The notes under the pieces were generated by a model. The model searched no databases. It worked only from the letters and a program-made list of their open reading frames with translations, and was not told the DNA's origin. The position numbers and the translations under genes were made by a program. From assembly GCA_964631565.1 (NCBI GenBank), contig CAZVYJ010000028.1:1-34367 (forward strand): 34,367 nt of DNA, read 5' to 3'. Source of the DNA: CAZVYJ01 sp964631565 (GTDB lineage Bacteria > Planctomycetota > Phycisphaerae > SM23-33). Position 1 is the first letter of the stretch; every line of letters begins with the position of its first letter. Below are positions 17,009 through 24,393 of the stretch, in pieces.

Positions 17009-17884
17009 TCAGGCGAGGCCGATTATCTTCCGCGCCTCGTCCGGCGAGGCGATTTCCCGGCCAAGTTCGCGAGAAATGCGCACTATCTTGTCCACCAGTT
17101 CGGCGTTGCTCTTTGCATACACGCCGGGCGTCACGAAGGGGTTGTCCTCCATGCCGACGCGAACGTGCCCGCCGAGCATGATGGCCATCGTCAGCACCCG
17201 CCAGTGCTCCTGCGGGTCCATCACCGACGTGTTATAGTTGAAACCTTCCGGCAGATGGTCATGCATGTACTGCATCGAACGCAGCGTCGGCGGCGACCAG
17301 CACCCGCCGCGCCAGCCGAGGAAATACGTTATCCATACGGGCTTTTTCGCATAGCCGCCCTCTATCATGCGAAGCGTGTTCCACACGCCGCCAAGGTGGA
17401 AGCATTCGCACTCAACCTTCACGCCCAGCGACTCGCATAGCCTGTGGTACTCGATAAGCTCGTCCCTGTTGTGCAGGCCGTAAAGCTCCATCGGCACCCG
17501 ACCCGGCTCGTAGTCGAAGCATTCGTCGTGGGCATTGTGGCAGACGGAAACCATGTCAGGCTTCTGCTCCGTCAGCAGCTGCTTGCGCTGCTTGAATTTC
17601 CCGTTGGCTATGCCGTACTGGATTATCGTGTCGCGCTGACTGACGATGCCCTGCCGCAACTCGGCCCAGCCGGGAATGTCCAGGTCCGACAGCCGTGTGC
17701 CGTCGGGCTGGATTTCCTTGTCCTGCGTGTAAGGCCCGTGAAGATGGCAGATGGCCGCGCCAGAGTCGATGCTGCGGACGTATTCCTTGGCAACCGTGGC
17801 CAGTCCTTTTGGCGTCGGGTTGTGGGGGTTGCCGGGAAACGACATCGTCGAGTCGGCCGTTATGGTTATTATCAGCTTGTCCAC
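17009..17884 (-). CDS. Beta-keto acid cleavage enzyme (BKACE, DUF849 family)
   Basis: BKACE enzymes condense a beta-keto acid with acetyl-CoA to release acetoacetate and a new acyl-CoA. The protein opens with KLIITITADSTMSFPGNPH. It has the zinc-site pair in AAICHLHGPYT (His-Leu-His) and the closing HVRVGMEDNPF, whose Glu is the likely third ligand, as in Kce. I chose the GTG at 17884 (291 residues): GAAGGGA stands just upstream and this gives a 19-base spacing from the FAH gene. An in-frame ATG at 17956 would add 24 residues that overlap FAH and look non-coding. The specific beta-keto acid is unknown; family substrates include 3-keto-5-aminohexanoate and dehydrocarnitine. Confidence 0.87.
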   Translation of the reverse strand: MDKLIITITADSTMSFPGNPHNPTPKGLATVAKEYVRSIDSGAAICHLHGPYTQDKEIQPDGTRLSDLDIPGWAELRQGIVSQRDTIIQYGIANGKFKQRKQLLTEQKPDMVSVCHNAHDECFDYEPGRVPMELYGLHNRDELIEYHRLCESLGVKVECECFHLGGVWNTLRMIEGGYAKKPVWITYFLGWRGGCWSPPTLRSMQYMHDHLPEGFNYNTSVMDPQEHWRVLTMAIMLGGHVRVGMEDNPFVTPGVYAKSNAELVDKIVRISRELGREIASPDEARKIIGLA

Positions 17885-17903
17885 TCTTGAAGTCCCTTCA
17901 GTC

Positions 17904-18713
17904 TTATTGCGGGCCAACAACGCGGTTGACCAGCTTTCCGATTTTCTCGATTTCAATTATCACTTCGTCGCCGGCCTTCAGCCACACCGGGGGCTTGCGC
18001 GCGAAGCCCACGCCCTGCGGCGTTCCGGTGAGAATCACCGTGCCGGCCGGCAGCGTGGTGTCCTGGCTGAGAAAGCTGATGAGCTGCGCGATGTTGAAAA
18101 TCATGTCGCCGGTATTGTGCTCCTGCATCACCTTCCCGTTGAGTATGGTCCGGATGACGAGGTTCTGCGGGTCTGGAATTTCGTCTTTCGTCACGAGCGC
18201 CGGGCCAAGCGGGCAGAACGTGTCGAAGCCCTTGCCCCTGTGCCACTGGCCGCCGCCTCGCTTCAGCTGCCAGTTGCGGGCGGACACGTCGTTGGCACAT
18301 GTGTAGCCGAGGACATAATCGAGCGCATCTTTTTCCGGAACGTTCAGGGCTTTTCTGCCGATTACGACAGCAAGCTCGCACTCGTAGTCGACTTCCGGCT
18401 CGGGGCAGACGGCGGGAATGCGTATGTTCTGGCCGGGGCCGATTACCGTGCTGTTCGGCTTGGCGAACACGACCGGATATTCGGGGAATTTCATGCCAGA
18501 CTCGGTAGCGTGCTCGCGGTAATTCAGGCCGATGCAATAGATGCAGGCCGGCTCCAGCGGTGAAAGCAGCTTTTGGGCATCGACCTTGACGGCCGGGCCG
18601 GACGGAGCCAGCTTGCCGAACAATTCTCCATCGAGCGGACGGACCTTGCCGCCGCCGATATCTTCGCCGAAATGAATTTTCCGTTTGTCATCAACAAATC
18701 TGACGATTCGCAT
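17904..18713 (-). CDS. Fumarylacetoacetate hydrolase (FAH) family protein
   Basis: A 269-residue member of the FAH superfamily, which hydrolyses or decarboxylates C-C bonds in dicarbonyl acids such as diketo-deoxy sugar acids. A short N-terminal domain (MRIVRFVDDKRKIHFGE) precedes the catalytic fold. The metal-site acids are seen in PEPEVDYECELAVVIG (Glu-x-Glu) and in YTCANDVSARNWQ (Asp). The usual closing segments LTGTPQGVGF and GDEVIIEIEKIG are present. It starts at ATG 18713, 92 bases after the epimerase gene, and lies just before the BKACE gene. In known sugar-acid pathways an FAH enzyme cleaves a 2,4-diketo-3-deoxy acid to pyruvate plus a hydroxy acid; this role is inference here. Confidence 0.87.
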   Translation of the reverse strand: MRIVRFVDDKRKIHFGEDIGGGKVRPLDGELFGKLAPSGPAVKVDAQKLLSPLEPACIYCIGLNYREHATESGMKFPEYPVVFAKPNSTVIGPGQNIRIPAVCPEPEVDYECELAVVIGRKALNVPEKDALDYVLGYTCANDVSARNWQLKRGGGQWHRGKGFDTFCPLGPALVTKDEIPDPQNLVIRTILNGKVMQEHNTGDMIFNIAQLISFLSQDTTLPAGTVILTGTPQGVGFARKPPVWLKAGDEVIIEIEKIGKLVNRVVGPQ

Positions 18714-18805
18714 TAAATGTCTCCGCAGGTCTTTCGAGTTCTAAAAATATCATGCCGGTCGGGCCGGTTACCTGCCGTAGATATTCATCAATACAGCTCC
18801 GAATA

Positions 18806-19657
18806 TCAATCTTCCCATACACCGCAATCTTCCATGACGGCCCTCATGAAATCGACGCACTCCTCCTGCCATGCGTCGGGATCGATAGGTCCGCCGGAAT
18901 AAAGCTGGGCGGTCAGGTAGCCTTTGTAGCCGTTATCCCGCAGCTCCGAGATGAACCGTCCCCAGTTCACGGTGCCGTGGCCGGGAATATTGTGTGTCAG
19001 GCCGACTCCAAGACCGTCGTTGTCGGAAATGTGCACGTAGTCAAGATACTTCGCCACCTTCCGCACGCCTTCTGAAATATTCGGGTCGGTGATGTTCTGG
19101 TCGGCGGTGTCTATCTGGAGCTTAAGGTTGGGTTTGTTTATTTCCTTGAGCATTCTCAGCGCGTCGTCGAGTGTGACGATGACTCTCGATTCCGACGGCG
19201 TCAGCGTGTGCAGACACGGCGTAACCTTTACCTTGGCGGCGTAATCGGCGACGGCGGCTATGCCTTCGCGGTTCCACTCCCACGCCTGCTCATAATCGGT
19301 GTCGGACATCATGTGTCCGCTGATTACGTTTATCCTTGGTATGCCCATCTCGGCGGAGACGTCGAGGCACTTCTTATAATAGTCCAGCGTCTGCTCGCGG
19401 ACCCACTTGCGGCTGTAGGAAAAGTTGTACTGTCTGGCCAGCGCGCCGCCGTTCACGCTGAGCGACGCCCACGCAAGACCAAGGTCATCGACGAGTTTGC
19501 ACAGACTTTTGCGGTCGCCGCGATTGACAAGCACGTCCAGGTGTGGAGAATCTCCCCAAATGTCGACCGCCTTGAAACCGGCTTTCGCAATCCGCTTCAG
19601 GGCCTCGTCGCAGGTAACGTAATCCAGGTAAATCATTGTGCATGATGCGAGTTTCAT
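18806..19657 (-). CDS. Sugar phosphate isomerase/epimerase (xylose isomerase-like TIM barrel)
   Basis: A 283-residue protein of the AP_endonuc_2 (xylose isomerase-like) fold, a family that isomerises or epimerises sugars, keto-sugars and hydroxypyruvate. It starts at MKLASCTMIYLDYVTCDEAL (ATG 19655-19657, preceded by GGAAAGGG). Barrel-typical segments include GFKAVDIWGDSPHLDVL, LKLQIDTADQNI and YVHISDNDG; the last two supply metal-binding acids and histidine. It is the first gene of the minus-strand operon and divergent from the IclR gene. The precise substrate cannot be read from sequence. Confidence 0.82.
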   Translation of the reverse strand: MKLASCTMIYLDYVTCDEALKRIAKAGFKAVDIWGDSPHLDVLVNRGDRKSLCKLVDDLGLAWASLSVNGGALARQYNFSYSRKWVREQTLDYYKKCLDVSAEMGIPRINVISGHMMSDTDYEQAWEWNREGIAAVADYAAKVKVTPCLHTLTPSESRVIVTLDDALRMLKEINKPNLKLQIDTADQNITDPNISEGVRKVAKYLDYVHISDNDGLGVGLTHNIPGHGTVNWGRFISELRDNGYKGYLTAQLYSGGPIDPDAWQEECVDFMRAVMEDCGVWED

Positions 19658-19684
19658 TTTGTCGCCCTTTCCGTTATGGAGACC

Positions 19685-19705
19685 CGGCCCGGCCAAGCCG
19701 GGCCG
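19685..19705. repeat. GC-rich perfect hairpin upstream of the epimerase gene
   Basis: CGGCCCGGC, CAA, GCCGGGCCG forms a 9-bp perfect hairpin, 28 bases upstream of the epimerase start. It could be a leader attenuator or one more of the dispersed GC-rich hairpins found between genes here. Confidence 0.5.
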
Positions 19706-19741
19706 ACCGAAAGACCGTTTTTGTCTGTTGCAGTATATGAG

Positions 19742-19756
19742 ATTGTATTTCACAAT
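19742..19756. promoter_or_regulatory. Candidate IclR-family operator
   Basis: The inverted repeat ATTGT-ATTTC-ACAAT lies 17 bases before the iclR-type start codon, in the divergent region shared with the catabolic operon. Size and symmetry suit an IclR-family dimer site; binding is inferred from position only. Confidence 0.45.
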
Positions 19757-19773
19757 ATAACACAGGAACGCAG

Positions 19774-20565
19774 ATGTCCAAGAAAAAAAATACAGCCCCG
19801 GTGCAGAGTCTCGAACGAGGTCTGACCATACTGGAGGCCGTCGCACAGGAACACGGATATATTTCGCTCAACGAGCTCGTGGCGAAGGTAGGCCTGGAAA
19901 AGTCCTGCGTATTCCGCATGGCCAACACGCTGCTGCAGCGAGGTTATCTCGTCCAGTCTCGCCGCAGCAGGGAATATTCGCTGGGATCGGCCGTCTTCGA
20001 ACTGATGGGCCACATGCAGCAGTCCAAGCCGCTTCTGGTCATTGCGCGAAGATACCTGGCCGACCTGGCAAGGCTGACCGGCGAAACCTCGCACCTTTCG
20101 GTGCTGAAGAACGACATGGCCGTCTCGCTCGATTACCAGCTTACCGGCCAACTCGTGGGTGTCGGAGCTTCGATGGGCCGAGCCGAACCGCTGCACTGTT
20201 CTGCCGTCGGCAAGGCGCTCATCGCCGACATGGAAATAGACGACCTCAGGGATCTGCTCGGCGGAGGAAGCCTGCCCGCCCGCACCCAAAATACAATCCG
20301 CACTGTCGAAAAACTGTTCGAGGAATGCCGCTCCGTTCTGACAAAAGGCTACGCCGTGGACGACCAGGAATACGCCATCGGCGTCAGGTGCGTAGCCGCA
20401 CCGGTCCGGGATTTCCGCAGGGATATAGTCGCCGCGATAGGCGTATCCGCGCCGGCCGACCGCCTGCCCCCGAAAAAAATCCCCTCCGTCGGGAAAATTG
20501 TCCGCGACAAGGCCGAACTGATCAGCAAAGAGCTTGGCGATATCCAATTGCGAGATAAAGCATAA
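19774..20565 (+). CDS. IclR-family transcriptional regulator
   Basis: A 263-residue regulator. The N-terminal winged helix-turn-helix is visible (VQSLERGLTILEAVA, then LNELVAKVGLEKSCVFRMANTL, about residues 9-55). The C-terminal ligand domain (about 85-250) contains the family landmarks PLHCSAVGKALIA and VDDQEYAIGVRCVAAPV. AGGAA precedes the ATG. It is transcribed divergently from the epimerase-FAH-BKACE-dehydrogenase operon, the usual arrangement for an IclR regulator controlling a catabolic operon in response to its substrate or an intermediate. A palindrome in the shared intergenic region is a candidate site. Confidence 0.9.
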   Translation: MSKKKNTAPVQSLERGLTILEAVAQEHGYISLNELVAKVGLEKSCVFRMANTLLQRGYLVQSRRSREYSLGSAVFELMGHMQQSKPLLVIARRYLADLARLTGETSHLSVLKNDMAVSLDYQLTGQLVGVGASMGRAEPLHCSAVGKALIADMEIDDLRDLLGGGSLPARTQNTIRTVEKLFEECRSVLTKGYAVDDQEYAIGVRCVAAPVRDFRRDIVAAIGVSAPADRLPPKKIPSVGKIVRDKAELISKELGDIQLRDKA

Positions 20566-20645
20566 CGGTGCGGCAACCCCTCCCGTAACCCCCGCGGTTG
20601 TTTCCCAGCCTTAATCGCAAAATTTCCAGACATTTTGTTTGCATT

Positions 20646-20761
20646 CTGTTAGGGTAACAGTAAGAATATTTGATGCGCTTGGATATGAAAAATGAGTCGG
20701 GTTTAATCCGACGGCTGGGTTTTGCTGTCAATTCGCGACTCGCGAATCGCGAGTTAACAGC
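20646..20761 (+). promoter_or_regulatory. Leader with a palindrome and a TCGCGA-repeat hairpin upstream of the radical-SAM gene
   Basis: The 279-base region 20566-20844 has no gene I can support. It holds the palindrome CTGTTA-GGG-TAACAG (20646-20660). It also holds three tandem heptamers TCGCGAN (20733-20753) inside a larger inverted repeat, with ACTCGCG/CGCGAGT arms (20738-20754) nested between GCTGT (20724-20728) and ACAGC (20757-20761). These could be an operator plus an mRNA leader hairpin. Confidence 0.4.
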
Positions 20762-20844
20762 ATCTTCGCTGCCGGCCATGTGCAACGGGGCAGCGAAGCA
20801 GCAGCGGATGAATGGAATGCGAATAAAGGCAGGAGGCCCGGACA

Positions 20845-21981
20845 ATGGACGCTCGTGACAGACTCGCCGCACTCTCGCAGGATGCCCAGTATGACCTCTC
20901 GTGCGCCTGCGGCACGAAAGACCAGGACCGCCGCGTGCGGGGCCCCGACGGAATGTGGATTTACCCCGCCTCGCTGCCGCGAGGAGGAAAATCGATTATC
21001 CTCAAGTCGCTGCTGACCAACGCCTGCCAGAACGACTGCCGCTACTGCCCGCTGCGGCAGGGTTACGACACGCCGCGATATTCCCTCGCCCCCGATGAGA
21101 TGGCCGGCATGTTCATGGACTACGTGCGCGCACGCGGAATACACGGCCTGTTCCTGACGTCCGGCGTGGTGAAAAACCCGGACTACACGATGGACCGCAT
21201 CATCGCCACCGCGAGCATACTGCGGCATCGCTACGCTTATCGCGGCTTCCTGCACCTGAAGATTATCCCCGGCGCGTCCGAGGCGGCCATTGAGACGGCC
21301 CTCAGCCTGGCCAGCGAAGTGTCGCTGAACGTCGAGGCCCCCCACCGCAGGGCCTTCGAGACGCTGTCGCACACGAAGAACTTCGAGCGGGACATCGTCG
21401 CGCCGATGAAGCACATCAGCAAACTCACCGCCAGGGGCGCAAAATACGCCGGCGTGAAGCAGACCACGCAGTTCATCGTTGGGGCGGCCAAGGAGTGTGA
21501 CAGCGACATCATCTCGGCGACGTTCGGCCTGTACCACCGGCTGGGGTTGTGCAGGGTTTACTTCAGCGCTTACCAGAGGCCGGCCGGTGAGGCGGTGAAA
21601 AATCCACGCACCGCGAGGCAGGCCGAGCATGAAAACTTCGTGCCGGACGACCTGCTGACGCGCGAACACCGGCTGTACCAGGCCGACTACCTGTTGCGGA
21701 AGTACAAGTGGGACATGAAGGACTTCGTCTTCGAGCCGGGCGGGAACTTGTCGCTGGAGGTCGACCCGAAGGTCCGCTGGGCGCAGATGCATCCTGAGTT
21801 TTTCCCCGTCCGCCTGAAGACGGCAAACAGGGACGCGCTGCTGCGCGTGCCGGGCCTCGGCCCGCTGACGGTCGGCCGGATACTCGCCGCGCGGCGCGAA
21901 TACGGCTTCCGCAGCCTGCGCGACGTCGGCGTGAAGGGCAAACGGCTAGAAAAAGCCGCACCGTACGTGGTGAAGGAGTGA
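20845..21981 (+). CDS. Radical SAM protein of the putative DNA modification/repair type
   Basis: A 378-residue radical SAM enzyme. The iron-sulfur motif CxxxCxxC is plain in TNACQNDCRYCPLRQ (about residues 58-72). C-terminal residues from about 330 carry a helix-hairpin-helix-like DNA-binding segment (LLRVPGLGPLTVGRILAARR). This pair of domains defines the putative DNA modification/repair radical SAM family that is often coded beside a uracil-DNA-glycosylase-like partner. No such partner lies next to it here, where the following gene is convergent. The start at ATG 20845 is firm: AGGAGG stands 9 bases upstream. Chemistry and substrate remain undefined for the family. Confidence 0.87.
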   Translation: MDARDRLAALSQDAQYDLSCACGTKDQDRRVRGPDGMWIYPASLPRGGKSIILKSLLTNACQNDCRYCPLRQGYDTPRYSLAPDEMAGMFMDYVRARGIHGLFLTSGVVKNPDYTMDRIIATASILRHRYAYRGFLHLKIIPGASEAAIETALSLASEVSLNVEAPHRRAFETLSHTKNFERDIVAPMKHISKLTARGAKYAGVKQTTQFIVGAAKECDSDIISATFGLYHRLGLCRVYFSAYQRPAGEAVKNPRTARQAEHENFVPDDLLTREHRLYQADYLLRKYKWDMKDFVFEPGGNLSLEVDPKVRWAQMHPEFFPVRLKTANRDALLRVPGLGPLTVGRILAARREYGFRSLRDVGVKGKRLEKAAPYVVKE

Positions 21982-22022
21982 TTTTTGGATAACCCCGAAA
22001 GCGGCTTATAAAAACTTACTTC

Positions 22023-22163
22023 CCGTATGGCGGCCTTCCCATGCCGCCATAGATTAGGAATACGACATTTTTCGTGGCCCGTACGGGCCGCGATGTTATG
22101 TAATATTTATTTTTGAGGGTGCCACGTACTGGTTGATTTTGAACGAACCCGTATGGGCCACAC
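22023..22163. repeat. Repeat island in a convergent junction
   Basis: Between the radical-SAM and next minus-strand genes lie the hairpin ATGGCGGC-CTTCCCAT-GCCGCCAT (22027-22050), the perfect palindrome GGCCCGTACGGGCC (22076-22089), a GGTGCCACGTACTGG fragment and a further CCCGTATGGGCCAC copy. CCCGTAYGG occurs three times. These resemble the hairpins at 24312-24393 and 28230-28594. Confidence 0.6.
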
Positions 22164-22165
22164 GT

Positions 22166-22783
22166 TTATTCGCCCGCTATTTCATTGCCTGCCCGTCGGG
22201 ACAGCTCGTTAAACTCGTCCTCTGTTATGGCATATAAATCGCCATCATCCAAACGCATCATCGCGGTGTTAAAGTCATTATCGCTGTGCGACCATGCACG
22301 CACTCTCACCTTTTCGCTCTGTCTTGGCGTTACAGCAAGTTCGACCGTCGGATTGGTGACCGCTATTTTCACATCGACGGTCTTCCATTGTCGGCGTTTA
22401 TCAAGGTTATTAACAAGCCCGATATAAAAAGACAGGTTGCTTTGTTCTTCGAACCGGACATTCCGCTCGTCGGCCAGCGGCAGCAGAAGCCAATTGAGCT
22501 GGTACTCAAGAATTGGTCCGCGATAAACTCCAAAACGCTTCGGATGTTCCTTATCGTCGGAAAACCTATTAAGTGAAGTCAGGCTATATCCCAATCCCTG
22601 GTAAAGCACAGTACCGCCATCTTTAAAAGTGTTATATTTGATTGAAAACGTCGGCTTTTCGCCGTCCAGCACCTGCTGGTAATCGTACCGGCTGAAAAAA
22701 TATCGAAGCGTCACAGCCACTGCCCAGACAATCAGCAGCGATAGCAATGCAATTAGAATTCGCTTCTTACCCTTTTTATTCAT
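22166..22783 (-). CDS. Hypothetical protein with one N-terminal membrane anchor
   Basis: A 205-residue protein I do not recognise. A lysine-rich start (MNKKGKKR) is followed by one hydrophobic helix (about residues 9-28), so most of the protein probably faces the periplasm. The soluble part has a GGTVLYQGLGYSLTS segment and alternating beta-type patterns, without obvious catalytic motifs, and an acidic C-terminal tail. The DNA is visibly less GC-rich than its neighbours and the gene sits next to a repeat island, so it could be acquired. It has no operon partner. The coding call rests on length, a sensible membrane anchor and even composition. Confidence 0.65.
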   Translation of the reverse strand: MNKKGKKRILIALLSLLIVWAVAVTLRYFFSRYDYQQVLDGEKPTFSIKYNTFKDGGTVLYQGLGYSLTSLNRFSDDKEHPKRFGVYRGPILEYQLNWLLLPLADERNVRFEEQSNLSFYIGLVNNLDKRRQWKTVDVKIAVTNPTVELAVTPRQSEKVRVRAWSHSDNDFNTAMMRLDDGDLYAITEDEFNELSRRAGNEIAGE

Positions 22784-22954
22784 GACATGTCTCGAAGTTT
22801 TATTCGTCTATGGACCACCCCTTAATAACCACAGCATTTTACAGCAGCGGCAACGTCGAGGCAAAGGCTTTGTCGCTCCTTGAAATGAGTCCAATCGTCA
22901 TATAGATAGAAAGGCAGCGTGTCCAATGGTGCAGGCGCCACCGGCTGAGGAGTC

Positions 22955-23341
22955 TTACGCGCTGGTTTTCAGCGCATCTGTCAGGCCGAGCCATGCGAAG
23001 GCTTCGTCCTTGTCCTTAAAGACGGCGAATTCATCGGGTGTGTGGCTGGTGAGTATCTGGTACATTCTGGCCAGGCCGTAGCCTATCGATGCACTTACCA
23101 CACATGCCCTGCGCGAGCCGTGGCCGAATTCGTTGCGCATGGCGAGCTTGCGGATGCAGTCGGAGGTTACTCTGAATTTTTCGACCTTCGTCGCGTCGAT
23201 CAGCTGCGACAGTTCAGGGCGAAAATCCGGATCGCATCGCAACTTTGAAGAAAGTCCGAGCAGATCCTCATCCGTCAGTGTTCCTTCCGCATTCGCAAAT
23301 ACAATCCCTTGGGATTCATCAACGCGGTAGTGAATGGGCAT
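22955..23341 (-). CDS. SpoIIAA/STAS-like domain protein
   Basis: A 128-residue single-domain protein resembling the SpoIIAA-like (STAS/SEC14-fold) family. MPIHYRVDESQGIVFANAEG begins the first strands, and DPDFRPELSQLIDATKVEKF is the typical mid-region with its conserved Asp. ILTSHTPDEFAVFKDKDEAFAWLG is the usual final strand-helix. I chose ATG 23339-23341, which has GAAGGGG about 8 bases upstream, over the ATG six codons earlier that overlaps this Shine-Dalgarno. Members of this family are small cytoplasmic proteins with poorly known, possibly ligand-binding or regulatory roles. It is divergent from the methyltransferase-like gene and stands alone. Confidence 0.72.
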   Translation of the reverse strand: MPIHYRVDESQGIVFANAEGTLTDEDLLGLSSKLRCDPDFRPELSQLIDATKVEKFRVTSDCIRKLAMRNEFGHGSRRACVVSASIGYGLARMYQILTSHTPDEFAVFKDKDEAFAWLGLTDALKTSA

Positions 23342-23693
23342 TTGTGTTACCCCTTCCAAGACGACACCAAAAACACTTTTAAGGACCCCCGGGTCCGATG
23401 AGGCACTTATTATAACACTATAATCGTCGGACTGATATGAAAGCTTTAGGGCTTAAATCGCTGGGAAAATGGCCCCAACAAGCCCCCTGAAAACACCTCG
23501 GCGGAAAGACTCTGACGACCTGACTTTGTGCAAACGCAACACCGGATACGTCCGGAAAATAAAAGTACGAAATTTTTACACATTTCGGGCTGCGGTGCTG
23601 TTTTGCCCTCCGCGCATTCACTGCCTGACAATAACTTTGCCCAGCCCGGCCTCACGCGATAGAATCCGTGGTTTATATTTTGGAGAAGTTGGT
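23342..23693. other. Intergenic region between divergent genes
   Basis: This 352-base stretch has no gene I can support. It contains the palindrome GGACCC-CC-GGGTCC just upstream of the STAS-like gene, a TATAAT-like minus-strand sequence near 23408-23413, and a small hairpin CCGGA-TACG-TCCGG (23542-23555). Promoters for both flanking genes should lie here. Confidence 0.4.
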
Positions 23694-24299
23694 ATGACCA
23701 TACGCAAGCTCAGGATCGCCCTCCTGCGGGTCGCGTTCCTCCCGATAATTTTCGTGATACTTTTCACGCGGCAGTCATGGAGCATCGGAGAACTCGGCGT
23801 ATTTTTCGTCGAATTCGCGGGCTTCGTACTGCTGCTGGCGGGCCTTGCACTGCGGATATGGTCCATCCTGTACATAGGCGGCAAGAAGTCCGGCCGGCTC
23901 GTGACGGACGGGCCTTATTCAATCTGCCGCAATCCGCTTTACATGGGAACGTTCCTGCTGGCAGTCGGCGTCGGGCTGGCCTTCGAAAACATGCTGGTGC
24001 TGGCCCTCGTGCTGATTGTGCTCGTGCCTATTCACATCCTCGTGGCACTTGAGGAGGAAAAGCACCTGGTGGGCTTATTCCCGGAAGACTTCCCCGGATA
24101 CAAAAAACGCGTGCCCCGCTTCTGGCCGAAATTCTCCATCTATCACAGCCCGACGGAAATAACCATTCCCGTGCGTGCGATCCGGCGGGTAATGATAGAC
24201 ACCCTCGGCGTTCTGATGCTGCCGGAAGTGGAAGACATTATCGAAGCACTGCACGACAGCGGCCTGCTGCCGGTTCTCTGGCACTTCCACCTGGGCTGA
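23694..24299 (+). CDS. Isoprenylcysteine carboxyl methyltransferase (ICMT)-like membrane protein
   Basis: A 201-residue membrane protein of the ICMT/PEMT-like family. It has hydrophobic helices at about residues 8-24, 36-62 and 87-115. The family's SAM-binding signature appears as GPYSICRNPLYMGTFLLAVG (about 76-95), followed by an EEEKHLVGLFPEDFPGYKKRVPRFWP-type ending, here at about 121-147. Bacterial members methylate unknown small lipophilic or thiol substrates. An extra tail of about 50 residues follows. The start at ATG 23694 is preceded by TGGAGAA; longer in-frame starts lack a ribosome-binding site. It is monocistronic and convergent with the URO-D-like gene. Confidence 0.82.
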   Translation: MTIRKLRIALLRVAFLPIIFVILFTRQSWSIGELGVFFVEFAGFVLLLAGLALRIWSILYIGGKKSGRLVTDGPYSICRNPLYMGTFLLAVGVGLAFENMLVLALVLIVLVPIHILVALEEEKHLVGLFPEDFPGYKKRVPRFWPKFSIYHSPTEITIPVRAIRRVMIDTLGVLMLPEVEDIIEALHDSGLLPVLWHFHLG

Positions 24300-24311
24300 A
24301 AACATTTTTTG

Positions 24312-24393
24312 TGCGGCGGCCTTCCCATGTCGCTGCATAAAAAATTATTTTCATGCCATCCAGTGGCAGCCTGGGAAGGCTGCCACCCTGGAT
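24312..24393. repeat. Two GC-rich hairpins in a convergent junction
   Basis: An imperfect hairpin around CGGCGGCCTTCCCATGTCGC (from 24314) is followed by a better one at 24358-24393. In the latter, ATCCAG and CTGGAT enclose GTGGCAGCC-TGGGAA-GGCTGCCAC (24363-24386). The second touches the stop codon of the minus-strand gene. They could end transcription from both sides. Confidence 0.6.

Noticed and set aside
20646..20660. CTGTTAGGGTAACAG as a LexA box
   Set aside because: The palindrome is real, but it does not match the Gram-negative CTGT-N8-ACAG or Gram-positive GAAC-N4-GTTC boxes in spacing, so I list it only as an unassigned operator candidate.
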